From JAILZP01 sp037444185 (GTDB taxonomy: Bacteria; Bacillota; Desulfotomaculia; Desulfotomaculales; Desulfocucumaceae), in contig JBBIMW010000003.1 of the NCBI GenBank assembly GCA_037444185.1, positions 53,500-117,499 on the forward strand: DNA of 64,000 nucleotides, given 5' to 3'. Positions 52,363-61,504 of this stretch are shown one piece after another. The translations under genes and the position numbers were made by a program. The notes beneath the pieces are model-generated. The model was given only the letters and a program-made list of their open reading frames with translations. It was not told the origin of the DNA and did no database searches. Numbering within the stretch: the stretch's first letter is position 1; each line of letters opens with the position of its first letter.

Positions 52363-53469
52363 ATGAAATTTTTGATAAGCAAAAACAACCTGAACCGCGC
52401 CATTAATAATGTGCAAAGAGCAATCTCCAGTAGAAGCCCTATACCCGCATTGACTGGAATTTTATTTCAGTGCTACGGAAATTCTTTAAAACTTTCCGCC
52501 ACAGACACGGAGATGTCTATACACAGCTCGGTGCCGGCCCAGATTATTGAACCGGGCGAATTGGTCATACCGGGACGTCATATAGCTGAATTTTCAAGAA
52601 AACTGCCGGATCTGCCCATTGAATTTCAATCCATTGGGGGAGGAAAGCTGGCCACCGTCCGCTATGGTCTTTCCGAGTTTAATGTCAATAGCTACAGCTC
52701 ATCGGATTTTCCAATAATACACATGTCCGGGGACGAATTTTCATTTTCCATTTCTTCCGGGGAGTTTAAGGATATAATACGAAAGGTCATTTACGCCACT
52801 TCAAATGATGATTCAAGACCTGTTTTTAACGGGGTTTTACTGGAGATAGAGGGGGATTCCGCCGCTGTGGTGGCCACCGACACCTTCAGGCTTGCTTTGA
52901 GGAGATTTAAGATAAATCCTCCTGCGCCAAAAATTATAAATGTCGTGGTGCCTGGAAAAGCTTTAAATGAGGCTGTTCGTGTTATGGATGGCGGCGAAGA
53001 GGTAAGAGTGACACTGTTTAAAAACCACATCATGTTGGAAACTGAAGATACAGTGATTAAGTCCCGGCTTATTTCTGGAAAATTTCCCGCCTACCGTCAG
53101 GTTATACCCCAGTCCTTCGAGTGCGTGATCAGGGCGTCTATAAAGGAATTGGCGGAATCAGCCGATCGGGCTTCACTTTTAACCAGTGATAAAAACTTAT
53201 TGGTTATGTTGCAGTCAACAAAGAAAGGTGTTGTGATCAGTGTACGTTCAGAGAGCGGTTGGATCAGGGAAGATATAATGGCGCACATGGAAGGTGAGAA
53301 TTTAGACATATTTTTCAATGTGCGTTATCTAAATGACGCACTGCGGTCCTTCGACGGGGACATGATACTGATCAAACTTACCGGCCCCTATACTCCGGCC
53401 CTCCTCACTATTCCGGAAGATGAGGACTATCTATCCATAATCGTTCCGGCCAGAACCTCCAGGGAGTGA
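52363..53469 (+). CDS. dnaN: DNA polymerase III beta sliding clamp
   Basis: This 368-residue protein has three clamp domains: MKFLISKNNLNRAINNVQRA at the start, FNGVLLEIEGDSAAVVATDT in the middle and MILIKLTGPYTPALLTIPED at the end. It encircles DNA and tethers polymerases. GGGGGTAAT precedes the ATG. It overlaps the S4-domain gene. Confidence 0.96.
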   Translation: MKFLISKNNLNRAINNVQRAISSRSPIPALTGILFQCYGNSLKLSATDTEMSIHSSVPAQIIEPGELVIPGRHIAEFSRKLPDLPIEFQSIGGGKLATVRYGLSEFNVNSYSSSDFPIIHMSGDEFSFSISSGEFKDIIRKVIYATSNDDSRPVFNGVLLEIEGDSAAVVATDTFRLALRRFKINPPAPKIINVVVPGKALNEAVRVMDGGEEVRVTLFKNHIMLETEDTVIKSRLISGKFPAYRQVIPQSFECVIRASIKELAESADRASLLTSDKNLLVMLQSTKKGVVISVRSESGWIREDIMAHMEGENLDIFFNVRYLNDALRSFDGDMILIKLTGPYTPALLTIPEDEDYLSIIVPARTSRE

Positions 53470-53702
53470 TTTTTTTGAGTAATGAAAGCTTGAGCGGAAA
53501 TATAAGGCTCGATCGTTTTTTAAAGTGGGCTGGTGTGTCATCCACCGGAGGGCAGGGAAAAATAATGATTCTTTCAGGCATGGTAAAGGTAAATGGAGTG
53601 AAAACAGGCAGCCGGGGAAAAAAACTTTCCCCCGGGGATGTGGTCAGTGTGGAGGGGGTAGGAAATTTTCTGGTTGAATATAATTCATGGAAAAAATTAT
53701 AA
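53466..53702 (+). CDS. yaaA: S4-domain RNA-binding protein (YaaA-type)
   Basis: This 78-residue protein is a single S4 domain: GNIRLDRFLKWAGVSSTGGQ, IMILSGMVKVNGVKTGSRG and KKLSPGDVVSVEGVGNFLV. It is the conserved S4-like protein between dnaN and recF that takes part in ribosome biogenesis. The GTG overlaps the dnaN stop; a TTG nine bases further is an alternative. Confidence 0.88.
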   Translation: MIFLSNESLSGNIRLDRFLKWAGVSSTGGQGKIMILSGMVKVNGVKTGSRGKKLSPGDVVSVEGVGNFLVEYNSWKKL

Positions 53703-53731
53703 ATATACTTCCAGGGTTTGGGGTTAATTTA

Positions 53732-54844
53732 ATGAAATTAAGCCGGCTGTCGCTTGAAAATTTTCGTAATTACACAGAGTTGAACTGGTTTCCAAGCTCT
53801 GGTATAAATATTATTTCGGGGAACAATGCCCAAGGTAAAACCAACCTCCTTGAGGCAATCTTTTTTTGTACGGCCGGCAGATCTTTCCGCACTTCCAGGG
53901 AAAAGGACTTAATACACCGGGATAAGGGGGGGTGCCGGGCCTTTGCGATACTGGAGGGTATAGATTTCAGAAGGGAAATATCCGCTTCCGTCAGTGGCGG
54001 TGGGAGGACATGCTTTCAGATTAACGGACAAAGACAGGCGAGGAATAAAATTTTTCTTCCGGTAATGTCGGTGTCATTCTCCCCTACAGATATGGATTTA
54101 ATCAAGGGGTCCCCCGCTGAAAGAAGAAAATGGGTTGATATGGAACTTGGACCGTTTGATATGTATTATTTGTATAATTTAGATAATTTTGAGAGAGTGA
54201 TTCAGCAGAGAAATAATATTCTCAAAAGGGGATTCAGTAGTCAAAAAATTTACGAATTGATCGAACCCTGGAATAAACAGATGTTTTTTTACGGAAGCTG
54301 TATATTGTTTTCTCGGCTGCGACTTTTAAAAAATATTTTTCCTTACGTGAGGGAGGTATTCTCAGGTCTGACCTCGGGCAGGGAAGATATAACCTATAAT
54401 TATCTTTCCAGCGTCCCATTAGAAAAGGGAGCCGGGAGGGATGAACTAAAAAGAATTTATGAGGAAACTGTAATGTCACGTTTCCATCAGGAAATGGAAC
54501 GGCAGCAAAGCGTGTTTGGCCCCCACCGGGACGATATAGTGTTTATGTTGAACGGGTCCGATGTCAGGAGATTCGGGTCCCGGGGTCAGCAAAGGTCGGT
54601 GTTGCTGGCCTTAAAAATTTCTCTGATGAAGTTGTATTATGCAGAGTTCGGAGAATATCCGCTGCTTATTTTGGATGATGTGTTTATGGAACTGGACGGA
54701 ATCAGGAGGAGGGGACTGGAAAAATTAATCCGGGGAGAGGTCCAGGCGTTTATAACTGCAGAGAGGGCGCCAGAAGGTGGGTTTGACGGGGAGGCGGAGG
54801 TATTTACAGTTTCCGGAGGAAAAATTTACAGGGGGGAAGAATAA
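53732..54844 (+). CDS. recF: DNA replication/repair protein RecF
   Basis: This 370-residue SMC-like ATPase helps load RecA at gaps. It has GNNAQGKTNLLEAIFFCTAG (Walker A), RRFGSRGQQRSVLLALKISL (signature) and YPLLILDDVFMELDG (Walker B). The ATG at 53732 gives MKLSRLSLENFRNYTEL, the family start; an upstream in-frame ATG (53687) lies inside the S4 gene. Confidence 0.93.
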   Translation: MKLSRLSLENFRNYTELNWFPSSGINIISGNNAQGKTNLLEAIFFCTAGRSFRTSREKDLIHRDKGGCRAFAILEGIDFRREISASVSGGGRTCFQINGQRQARNKIFLPVMSVSFSPTDMDLIKGSPAERRKWVDMELGPFDMYYLYNLDNFERVIQQRNNILKRGFSSQKIYELIEPWNKQMFFYGSCILFSRLRLLKNIFPYVREVFSGLTSGREDITYNYLSSVPLEKGAGRDELKRIYEETVMSRFHQEMERQQSVFGPHRDDIVFMLNGSDVRRFGSRGQQRSVLLALKISLMKLYYAEFGEYPLLILDDVFMELDGIRRRGLEKLIRGEVQAFITAERAPEGGFDGEAEVFTVSGGKIYRGEE

Positions 54845-55098
54845 TGTTTTTGCATTTAGGCGGCGATAAAATTGTTCCAAAAAAAGAAATAATAGTCATA
54901 ATTGATTCAAAAAAGGGATTCTCAAATATTAACAGGGAGTTTATGGAGACAGCCAGGGGTGAAGGTTTTGTAGAAACCGTCTCGGAATTGGGAAAGGAAA
55001 AGTCGTTCGTTATTACCACGGAGAAGATATATATTTCCCCTATATCCTGCAGCACACTGAAAAAGAGGTCCCAAAGCGGAATTGGCATAGAAGAGTAA
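54844..55098 (+). CDS. remB: RemB/DUF370-family protein
   Basis: This 84-residue protein reads MFLHLGGDKIVPKKEIIVII, then SFVITTEKIYISPISCSTLK, the DUF370 pattern. In Bacillus, RemB lies between recF and gyrB and relates to extracellular matrix regulation. It overlaps the recF stop by one base (TAATG). Confidence 0.9.
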   Translation: MFLHLGGDKIVPKKEIIVIIDSKKGFSNINREFMETARGEGFVETVSELGKEKSFVITTEKIYISPISCSTLKKRSQSGIGIEE

Positions 55099-55123
55099 AT
55101 AAATTTATATGGAGGTTCTGTAT

Positions 55124-57031
55124 TTGTTTGAAGAAAATTCCAACAGGTACGGGGTAGAAGATATTCAGGTGCTGGAAGGCCTTGAGGCGGTCAGGCGAAG
55201 ACCCGGTATGTATATTGGATCCACCGGTTCCAGGGGGCTGCACCATCTGGTGTTCGAAGTGGTGGACAACAGTATAGATGAGGCCATGGCGGGATTTTGC
55301 GACCATATCGAGGTCATTGTTCACAGAGACAATACCGTGTCGGTGGTTGACAACGGCAGGGGGATACCGGTGGATATTCATCCGAAAACCGGACTGCCGG
55401 CGGTGGAGACGGTGCTTACAATACTGCACGCCGGCGGTAAATTCGGTGGTGGCGGCTATAAAGTTTCCGGCGGACTGCACGGGGTGGGTGTGTCGGTGGT
55501 TAATGCCCTGTCCCTGTGGCTTGAGGTGGAGGTAAAGCGCGGCGGGCAGGTGTACAGACAAAAGTATGCAAGAGGATTTGCCGTTACCCCTTTGGAGGTT
55601 TCGGGAAATACATCCAGCACCGGCACCCGGGTTACCTTCAGTCCGGACCCGGAGATATTCGAGGAAACTGTGTTCAGTCATGAAATACTTTGCCAGCGTT
55701 TACGGGATTTGAGTTTTTTAAATAAAGGGATCAAAATTGTTCTTCTGGACGAGAGGACAGACCAGAAGATGATTTTTCAGCACGATGGAGGGATAAAGGA
55801 TTTTGTCAGCTATATAAACAGAAACAAGGGGGCTTTGCACAGCAGGGTCATATACTTTTATGGAGAAAAGGAAGAAATACAGGTGGAGGTAGCCATACAG
55901 TACACTGACGGATATGTGGAAAATCTGTTTTCTTATGTCAATAACATCAACACCGTGGACGGGGGAACCCACGAGGCTGGATTTAAAATGGCCATGACTA
56001 GAATTGCCAATGAATATGCCAGAAAATACAATTTTTTAAAAAACGGTGCATCCAGTCTTTCCGGTGAAGACATCCGGGAGGGAATGACGGCGGTCATCAG
56101 TATTAAGGTGCCTGAGCCGCAGTTCGAGGGGCAGACCAAAACCAAACTGGGCAACAGCGAGGTCCGGGGAGTGGTGGATTTCGTGGTGATGGAGGGACTG
56201 GGCACTTTTTTGGAAGAAAACCCTTCCGTGGGAAGGAGAATAATTGAAAAGGCCATTGTTTCGTCCAGGGCCAGGGAGGCGGCCCGCAAAGCCAGAGAGC
56301 TTACCAGGCGCAAGAGCGCCCTTGAAAACTCCACTTTGCCAGGTAAGCTGGCCGACTGCTCCGAAAGAGATCCGGCCAGGTCGGAGATATACCTGGTGGA
56401 GGGTGATTCCGCCGGAGGATCCGCCAAACAGGGAAGGGACCGGAAGTTTCAGGCCATTCTTCCCTTGCGGGGAAAAATACTGAATGTGGAAAAGGCCCGC
56501 ATGGACAAGATACTGAGCAACGAAGAGATAAGGTCTCTGATTACCGCCCTGGGAACCGGCATAGGGGACGAATTCGATATTTTTAAGGCCAGGTACCACA
56601 AAATTATCATCATGACCGACGCCGACGTTGACGGAGCCCACATCAGAACACTGCTTCTGACTTTCTTTTACAGATACATGAAGAGTCTGATTGAAAAGGG
56701 CTATGTTTATATTGCCCAGCCGCCGCTTTATAAAGTGAAAAAGGGTAAATCCGAAAAGTACTTTTATAATGACCGGGAGCTGGAAGGGTATCTAGGTATT
56801 ACAGGGCGTACCGGAATAAATATACAAAGATATAAAGGGCTGGGAGAAATGAATGCCCAGCAGCTTTGGGAAACCACCATGGACCCCGAGACCAGGACCG
56901 TACTGCAGGTGACGCTGGAGGACGCTGTTGAGGCCGACGCTATTTTTTCCACATTGATGGGGGACAAGGTGGAGCCCAGAAGGGATTTTATCCAGGAAAA
57001 CGCCAGGTACGTCAGAAACCTGGATGTTTAA
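55124..57031 (+). CDS. gyrB: DNA gyrase subunit B
   Basis: This 635-residue subunit has GHKL ATPase motifs VVDNSIDEAMAGFCDHIEV, VVDNGRGIPVDIHPKTGLPA and GGLHGVGVSVVNALSLWLEV, then TOPRIM segments YLVEGDSAGGSAKQGRDRKF and IIMTDADVDGAHIRTLLLTF. It supplies ATP to introduce negative supercoils with GyrA. The TTG at 55124 follows GGAGG by eight bases; the ATG at 55109 overlaps that site. Confidence 0.95.
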   Translation: MFEENSNRYGVEDIQVLEGLEAVRRRPGMYIGSTGSRGLHHLVFEVVDNSIDEAMAGFCDHIEVIVHRDNTVSVVDNGRGIPVDIHPKTGLPAVETVLTILHAGGKFGGGGYKVSGGLHGVGVSVVNALSLWLEVEVKRGGQVYRQKYARGFAVTPLEVSGNTSSTGTRVTFSPDPEIFEETVFSHEILCQRLRDLSFLNKGIKIVLLDERTDQKMIFQHDGGIKDFVSYINRNKGALHSRVIYFYGEKEEIQVEVAIQYTDGYVENLFSYVNNINTVDGGTHEAGFKMAMTRIANEYARKYNFLKNGASSLSGEDIREGMTAVISIKVPEPQFEGQTKTKLGNSEVRGVVDFVVMEGLGTFLEENPSVGRRIIEKAIVSSRAREAARKARELTRRKSALENSTLPGKLADCSERDPARSEIYLVEGDSAGGSAKQGRDRKFQAILPLRGKILNVEKARMDKILSNEEIRSLITALGTGIGDEFDIFKARYHKIIIMTDADVDGAHIRTLLLTFFYRYMKSLIEKGYVYIAQPPLYKVKKGKSEKYFYNDRELEGYLGITGRTGINIQRYKGLGEMNAQQLWETTMDPETRTVLQVTLEDAVEADAIFSTLMGDKVEPRRDFIQENARYVRNLDV

Positions 57032-57037
57032 ACAGGG

Positions 57038-59479
57038 GTGAAGCAGTTGTCTTCTTTGACGGGCAAAATAGTGCCCATCGACATCAACGATGAAATGAGG
57101 CAGTCCTACCTGGATTATGCCATGAGTGTAATTATAGGCAGGGCCCTGCCCGACGTGAGGGACGGACTTAAACCCGTGCACCGGCGTATTCTATACGCCA
57201 TGTATCAGCTCGGCATGACCCCGGACAAGCCTCACCGCAAGAGCGCCCACATTGTAGGGCAGGTTATGGCTAAATTTCACCCGCATGGAGAAATGGCTAT
57301 TTACGATGCCCTGGTTAGATTAGCCCAGGATTTTTCATGCCGCTACCCGCTGGTGGACGGACACGGAAACTTCGGTTCGGTGGACGGGGATTCGGCTGCG
57401 GCCATGCGTTACACCGAAATCAGGATGGCCAGGATCACCATGGAGATGCTGGCCGACATAGAAAAAAACACCGTGGATTTCATTCCCAATTACGATGGCA
57501 GTGACCGGGAGCCCACGATACTCCCCTCCAAAATACCCAATCTGCTGGTTAACGGCTCTTCCGGCATAGCCGTTGGCATGGCCACCAATATTCCCCCCCA
57601 TAATCTTGGGGAAGTGATTGACGGCATACTTCACCTGATTGACAATCCAGGCGCCGGTGCGGAGGATTTGATGAATATTGTAAAGGGTCCGGACTTTCCC
57701 ACCGCCGCCAGAATTATGGGCAGGGACGGCATCAGGGCCGCTTACCTGACCGGCAGGGGGAGCATTAAGGTCAGGGCCCGGACTACGGTGGAAAAAATAG
57801 GCAGCGGTAAAAGCGCTATTATCGTCAATGAAATACCCTACATGGTGAATAAGGCCCGCCTGGTGGAAAAAATAGCTGAATTAGTAAGAGAAAAGAAAAT
57901 AGATGGCATTACAGACCTCAGGGACGAGTCCGATCGCAGGGGAATGCGTATTGTGATAGAGCTGCGCCGGGACGTGAATCCCGAAATAATGTTAAACCAG
58001 CTGTACAAGCACACCCAGATGCAGGACACCTTCGGAGTGATTATGCTGGCCCTGGTGGACGGTGAGCCGAGATACCTTACTTTGAGGGAGATATTATTTT
58101 ATTATCTGGACCATCAAAAACAGGTGATTATCAGAAGGTCCAGATTTGATTTAGAAAAGGCCGAGGACAGGGCACACATTGTGGAGGGACTTTTAACCGC
58201 CCTCGATCATATTGACGAGGTGATCAACACCATCCGGGCCTCAAGAACTGTGGAAGGGGCAAAAAATTCGCTGGTGCAAAAATTCGGCCTTACCGAAAAA
58301 CAGGCCGATGCCATTGTGGAGATGAGGTTGCGCAGTCTAACCGGGCTGGAAAGGGAGAAATTGGACGGTGAGTACGCCGAACTCCGGGAAAGGATTGCCC
58401 ACCTGCGGTCGGTGCTGGAAAACGAGTGGATGGTGTACAGTATAATCAGGGATGAACTTGTCAATATCAAAAACAAATTTACTGATCGGAGAAGGACTGA
58501 AATATTGGAAGAGGACATTCACATCGGCGCAGAGGACATGATCCAGGAGGAGGACATGGTCATTACCGTGACCAACCATGGGTACATCAAGAGGATTGCC
58601 CTGGACACGTACAAAAGCCAGCGCAGGGGCGGACGGGGAATAACCGCCATGGGCACCAAAGAGGAGGATTTTGTAAGACACCTGTTTATCACCAGCACGC
58701 ATCACTATTTTCTTTTCTTTACCAACCAAGGCAAGGTGTACAGGCTGAAGGTGCACGAAATACCGGAAGGCGGCAGGACGGCCAAGGGTACAGCCATAGT
58801 CAATCTTCTTCAAATTGAAAGGGAGGAAAAAATAACCGCCGTTATACCGATAAAAGAATTCGTGGAGGAATTATACCTTTTCATGGCCACCCGGGACGGT
58901 GTGGTGAAAAAAACACAGTTATCCCAATATATGACCTCCCGCCGGGACGGAATCATCGCCATCAATCTGGACAGCGGCGACGAGCTGGTGGAGGTGAAAC
59001 TCACCGACGGCAGGCAGGAGATAATGCTGGGGACCAAAAAAGGCCTAGCCATCCGTTTTCCAGAAAAGGATGTGTCCCCTTACGGCAGGACTGCCAGGGG
59101 AGTCAAGGGGATAAGTCTGAGGCCGGGAGACGAGGTGGTTTCCATGGACACCGTCCGGGCCGGGGCGGAGGCGCTGGTGGTCACGGCCAATGGCTTCGGC
59201 AAAAGGACCTCTGTGGAGGAATACCGTCCCCAAACCAGGGGAGGCATAGGTGTAATAAACATAAAAACCACCGAAAGGAACGGAGATGTGGTGGCTTTGC
59301 AGATAGTAAGGCCCGAAGAGGAAGTGATGATGATTAGCCGTGAGGGAATTATCATTCGCATCAGGGCAAAGGACATTTCCTCCATGGGGAGGGCCACCCA
59401 GGGAGTCACGCTGATGCGGCTGGATCAGGGAGATAAGTTGGTGGCGGTGGCCAGGGTGGCTTCCGATGAACAGTATTAG
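57038..59479 (+). CDS. gyrA: DNA gyrase subunit A
   Basis: This 813-residue subunit has the GyrA start PIDINDEMRQSYLDYAMSVI, PDVRDGLKPVHRRILYAM and the catalytic tyrosine loop DSAAAMRYTEIRMARITMEM. The C-terminal wrapping domain has several GyrA-boxes; AKGTAIVNLL and GRTARGVKGISL are typical. It begins six bases after gyrB, so one unit. The GTG at 57038 or TTG at 57047 may be used. Confidence 0.95.
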   Translation: MKQLSSLTGKIVPIDINDEMRQSYLDYAMSVIIGRALPDVRDGLKPVHRRILYAMYQLGMTPDKPHRKSAHIVGQVMAKFHPHGEMAIYDALVRLAQDFSCRYPLVDGHGNFGSVDGDSAAAMRYTEIRMARITMEMLADIEKNTVDFIPNYDGSDREPTILPSKIPNLLVNGSSGIAVGMATNIPPHNLGEVIDGILHLIDNPGAGAEDLMNIVKGPDFPTAARIMGRDGIRAAYLTGRGSIKVRARTTVEKIGSGKSAIIVNEIPYMVNKARLVEKIAELVREKKIDGITDLRDESDRRGMRIVIELRRDVNPEIMLNQLYKHTQMQDTFGVIMLALVDGEPRYLTLREILFYYLDHQKQVIIRRSRFDLEKAEDRAHIVEGLLTALDHIDEVINTIRASRTVEGAKNSLVQKFGLTEKQADAIVEMRLRSLTGLEREKLDGEYAELRERIAHLRSVLENEWMVYSIIRDELVNIKNKFTDRRRTEILEEDIHIGAEDMIQEEDMVITVTNHGYIKRIALDTYKSQRRGGRGITAMGTKEEDFVRHLFITSTHHYFLFFTNQGKVYRLKVHEIPEGGRTAKGTAIVNLLQIEREEKITAVIPIKEFVEELYLFMATRDGVVKKTQLSQYMTSRRDGIIAINLDSGDELVEVKLTDGRQEIMLGTKKGLAIRFPEKDVSPYGRTARGVKGISLRPGDEVVSMDTVRAGAEALVVTANGFGKRTSVEEYRPQTRGGIGVINIKTTERNGDVVALQIVRPEEEVMMISREGIIIRIRAKDISSMGRATQGVTLMRLDQGDKLVAVARVASDEQY

Positions 59480-59512
59480 AAGGGCCGTTGCGCCAAGTTT
59501 TATGTCTTGTTT

Positions 59513-59541
59513 TTGACAGCCGGATAATATACAATTATTAT
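59513..59541 (+). promoter_or_regulatory. Promoter of pdxS-pdxT
   Basis: TTGACA (59513-59518), 17-base spacer, TATTAT (59536-59541), 36 bases before the pdxS TTG. It is near consensus. Confidence 0.8.
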
Positions 59542-59577
59542 TTGATATATTAAAAAAATATTCGGGAGGAAAAACAG

Positions 59578-60462
59578 TTGGCGGAGAAAGGCACTTGGAC
59601 CGTTAAAGCCGGCCTGGCTGAAATGCTCAAGGGCGGTGTGATTATGGATGTCACCACTCCCGAACAGGCCAAAATCGCCGAGGAGGCCGGGGCCTGCGCG
59701 GTAATGGCATTGGAGAGGGTGCCGGCCGATATAAGGGCCGCCGGCGGTGTGGCCAGAATGGCCGATCCCGCCGTCATATTATCCATAATGGAAGCCGTCA
59801 CTATCCCGGTGATGGCCAAGGTTCGCATCGGGCACTTTGTGGAGGCTCAAATACTGGAGGCTTTGGGTGTGGATTACATAGACGAGAGTGAAGTGCTGAC
59901 GCCGGCCGACGATCAGCACCACATCGGCAAGAACGCCTTCAAAGTACCCTTTGTGTGCGGCGCCAGGAATCTCGGAGAGGCCCTGAGAAGAATAGGCGAG
60001 GGGGCCGCCATGATCAGAACCAAGGGGGAGCCCGGAACCGGCAATGTGGTGGAGGCTGTCAGGCATATGCGGATGGTTATGGGCGAAATCAGGCGGCTGC
60101 AGAATATGCCCGGTGAGGAAATGATGGCCGCCGCCAAAGAAATGGGGGCGCCCTACGATCTGGTGCTGAAGGTGGCCAAGTTGGGCCGCCTGCCGGTGGT
60201 GAATTTCGCCGCCGGCGGAATAGCCACTCCCGCGGACGCCGCGCTGATGATGCAGCTGGGGTGCGACGGTATTTTCGTGGGGTCGGGGATATTCAAATCA
60301 AAAGACCCCGCCGCCAGGGCCAAGGCAATAGTGGCCGCCACCACCCACTTCCGGGATACTTCCATACTGGCCGATGTTTCCAAGGGGCTGGGAGAGGCCA
60401 TGCCCGGACTGGAAATAGCCTCTATATCGCCGGATCAGAGAATGCAGGACCGGGGATGGTAG
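59578..60462 (+). CDS. pdxS: Pyridoxal 5'-phosphate synthase, lyase subunit PdxS
   Basis: This 294-residue TIM barrel makes PLP from ribose 5-phosphate, glyceraldehyde 3-phosphate and ammonia from PdxT. It has GGVIMDVTTPEQAKIAEEAG, VMAKVRIGHFVEAQILEALG (catalytic lysine) and VNFAAGGIATPADAALMMQL. The TTG follows GGGAGG. PLP supply fits the downstream PLP-dependent aminotransferase. Confidence 0.95.
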   Translation: MAEKGTWTVKAGLAEMLKGGVIMDVTTPEQAKIAEEAGACAVMALERVPADIRAAGGVARMADPAVILSIMEAVTIPVMAKVRIGHFVEAQILEALGVDYIDESEVLTPADDQHHIGKNAFKVPFVCGARNLGEALRRIGEGAAMIRTKGEPGTGNVVEAVRHMRMVMGEIRRLQNMPGEEMMAAAKEMGAPYDLVLKVAKLGRLPVVNFAAGGIATPADAALMMQLGCDGIFVGSGIFKSKDPAARAKAIVAATTHFRDTSILADVSKGLGEAMPGLEIASISPDQRMQDRGW

Positions 60463-60492
60463 CACGCGGCCGCGGGAGGGTGAAGGGAGTAT

Positions 60493-61152
60493 ATGTTAAT
60501 CGGGGTTTTGGCTTTGCAGGGGGCCTTTAGGGAACATGAAAAAATGATCCGGTCCCTGGGGGAGGATATACAAACCCGGCAGGTAAGGCTGCCGGGCCAG
60601 CTGGAGGGGCTGGAGGGACTGGTGATACCCGGAGGGGAAAGCACCACCATGGGTAAGCTGATGATCAGTTATGGGCTGCTGGAACCAATCAGGGATCTTG
60701 CCCTGCGGGGGATGCCTGTTTTCGGTACATGCGCCGGGCTGATACTGCTGGCCGGGGACATCAGCGGCTCAGATCAGCCCAGACTGGGGCTGATGGACAT
60801 GCTGGTGGAACGCAACGCCTTCGGGCGGCAGGTGGACAGCTTTGAAACGTATCTGCCCGTGTCATGTCTGGGGCCGGAGCCCTTCAGGGCGGTGTTTATC
60901 AGGGCCCCTTACATAATGGAGGCGGGCCCCGGAGTGGAAGTGCTGGCGGTGTATGGGAAAAAAATAGTGTGCGCCAGACAGGGAGTATTACTGGCGGCGG
61001 CTTTTCACCCGGAATTAACCGGTGATAACAGGATGCACCGTTATTTTATTGAAAGGTGCGTGCAGCACGGGCGCCTATTGCAAAACCTTGTCAGTTGTAG
61101 TAATATTTTAGAAGCAGATTTTTATAAGAAACCCGTTGAAGGGGTACAGTAA
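60493..61152 (+). CDS. pdxT: Pyridoxal 5'-phosphate synthase, glutaminase subunit PdxT
   Basis: This 219-residue glutaminase feeds ammonia to PdxS. It has IGVLALQGAFREHEKMIRSL, IPGGESTTMGKL, the nucleophile GTCAGLILLAGDISG and the histidine in AAAFHPELTGDNRMHRYF. The C-terminal ~25 residues (LEADFYKKPVEGVQ) extend past the family. It begins 30 bases after pdxS. Confidence 0.93.
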   Translation: MLIGVLALQGAFREHEKMIRSLGEDIQTRQVRLPGQLEGLEGLVIPGGESTTMGKLMISYGLLEPIRDLALRGMPVFGTCAGLILLAGDISGSDQPRLGLMDMLVERNAFGRQVDSFETYLPVSCLGPEPFRAVFIRAPYIMEAGPGVEVLAVYGKKIVCARQGVLLAAAFHPELTGDNRMHRYFIERCVQHGRLLQNLVSCSNILEADFYKKPVEGVQ

Positions 61153-61159
61153 TCTTTTC

Positions 61160-61440
61160 GTGCCTTGCAGAGAGCCGGTGGAGGCTGCGAACCGGCAGGA
61201 CCGGAAGGATGAAGCGGCTCCCCGGAGGGGGCTTGCTGAAAGGCGGCTTGTGGCCGGACGTCAGTCGCAAGAAGATGAGGCTGCCGTCCGGGGCTTGGCG
61301 TCCATTAGGCAGGCACGGGCTGTTACCGTTAACACTGACCTTGAGAGGGCCGGATTTCTTCCGGTCAATAAGGGTGGCACCGCGGGAGTGAAACCTCTCG
61401 TCCCTGAATCATTCCAGGGGACGGGGGGTTTTTATTATGT
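61160..61440 (+). promoter_or_regulatory. T-box leader, probably serine-specific
   Basis: A stem I element (AGAGAGCCGGTGG with CTGCGAACCGGC) starts near 61168. The T-box core AGGGTGGCACCGCGGG lies at 61371-61386. The Ser codon AGC at 61213-61215 (in GAAGCGG) is a candidate specifier. The leader sits before an aminotransferase and serA, so serine starvation would lift termination. Confidence 0.88.
61398..61437 (+). terminator. T-box terminator hairpin
   Basis: CGTCCC (61399-61404) pairs with GGGACG across a loop, and GGGGTTTTTATT follows. It competes with the antiterminator that contains the T-box core. Confidence 0.75.
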
Positions 61441-61504
61441 AGAGTCCGGTTAAGGTTTTTAAAGGCAGAATTGAGAATACAGCAGTCGGGAGGATGGATC
61501 GTTT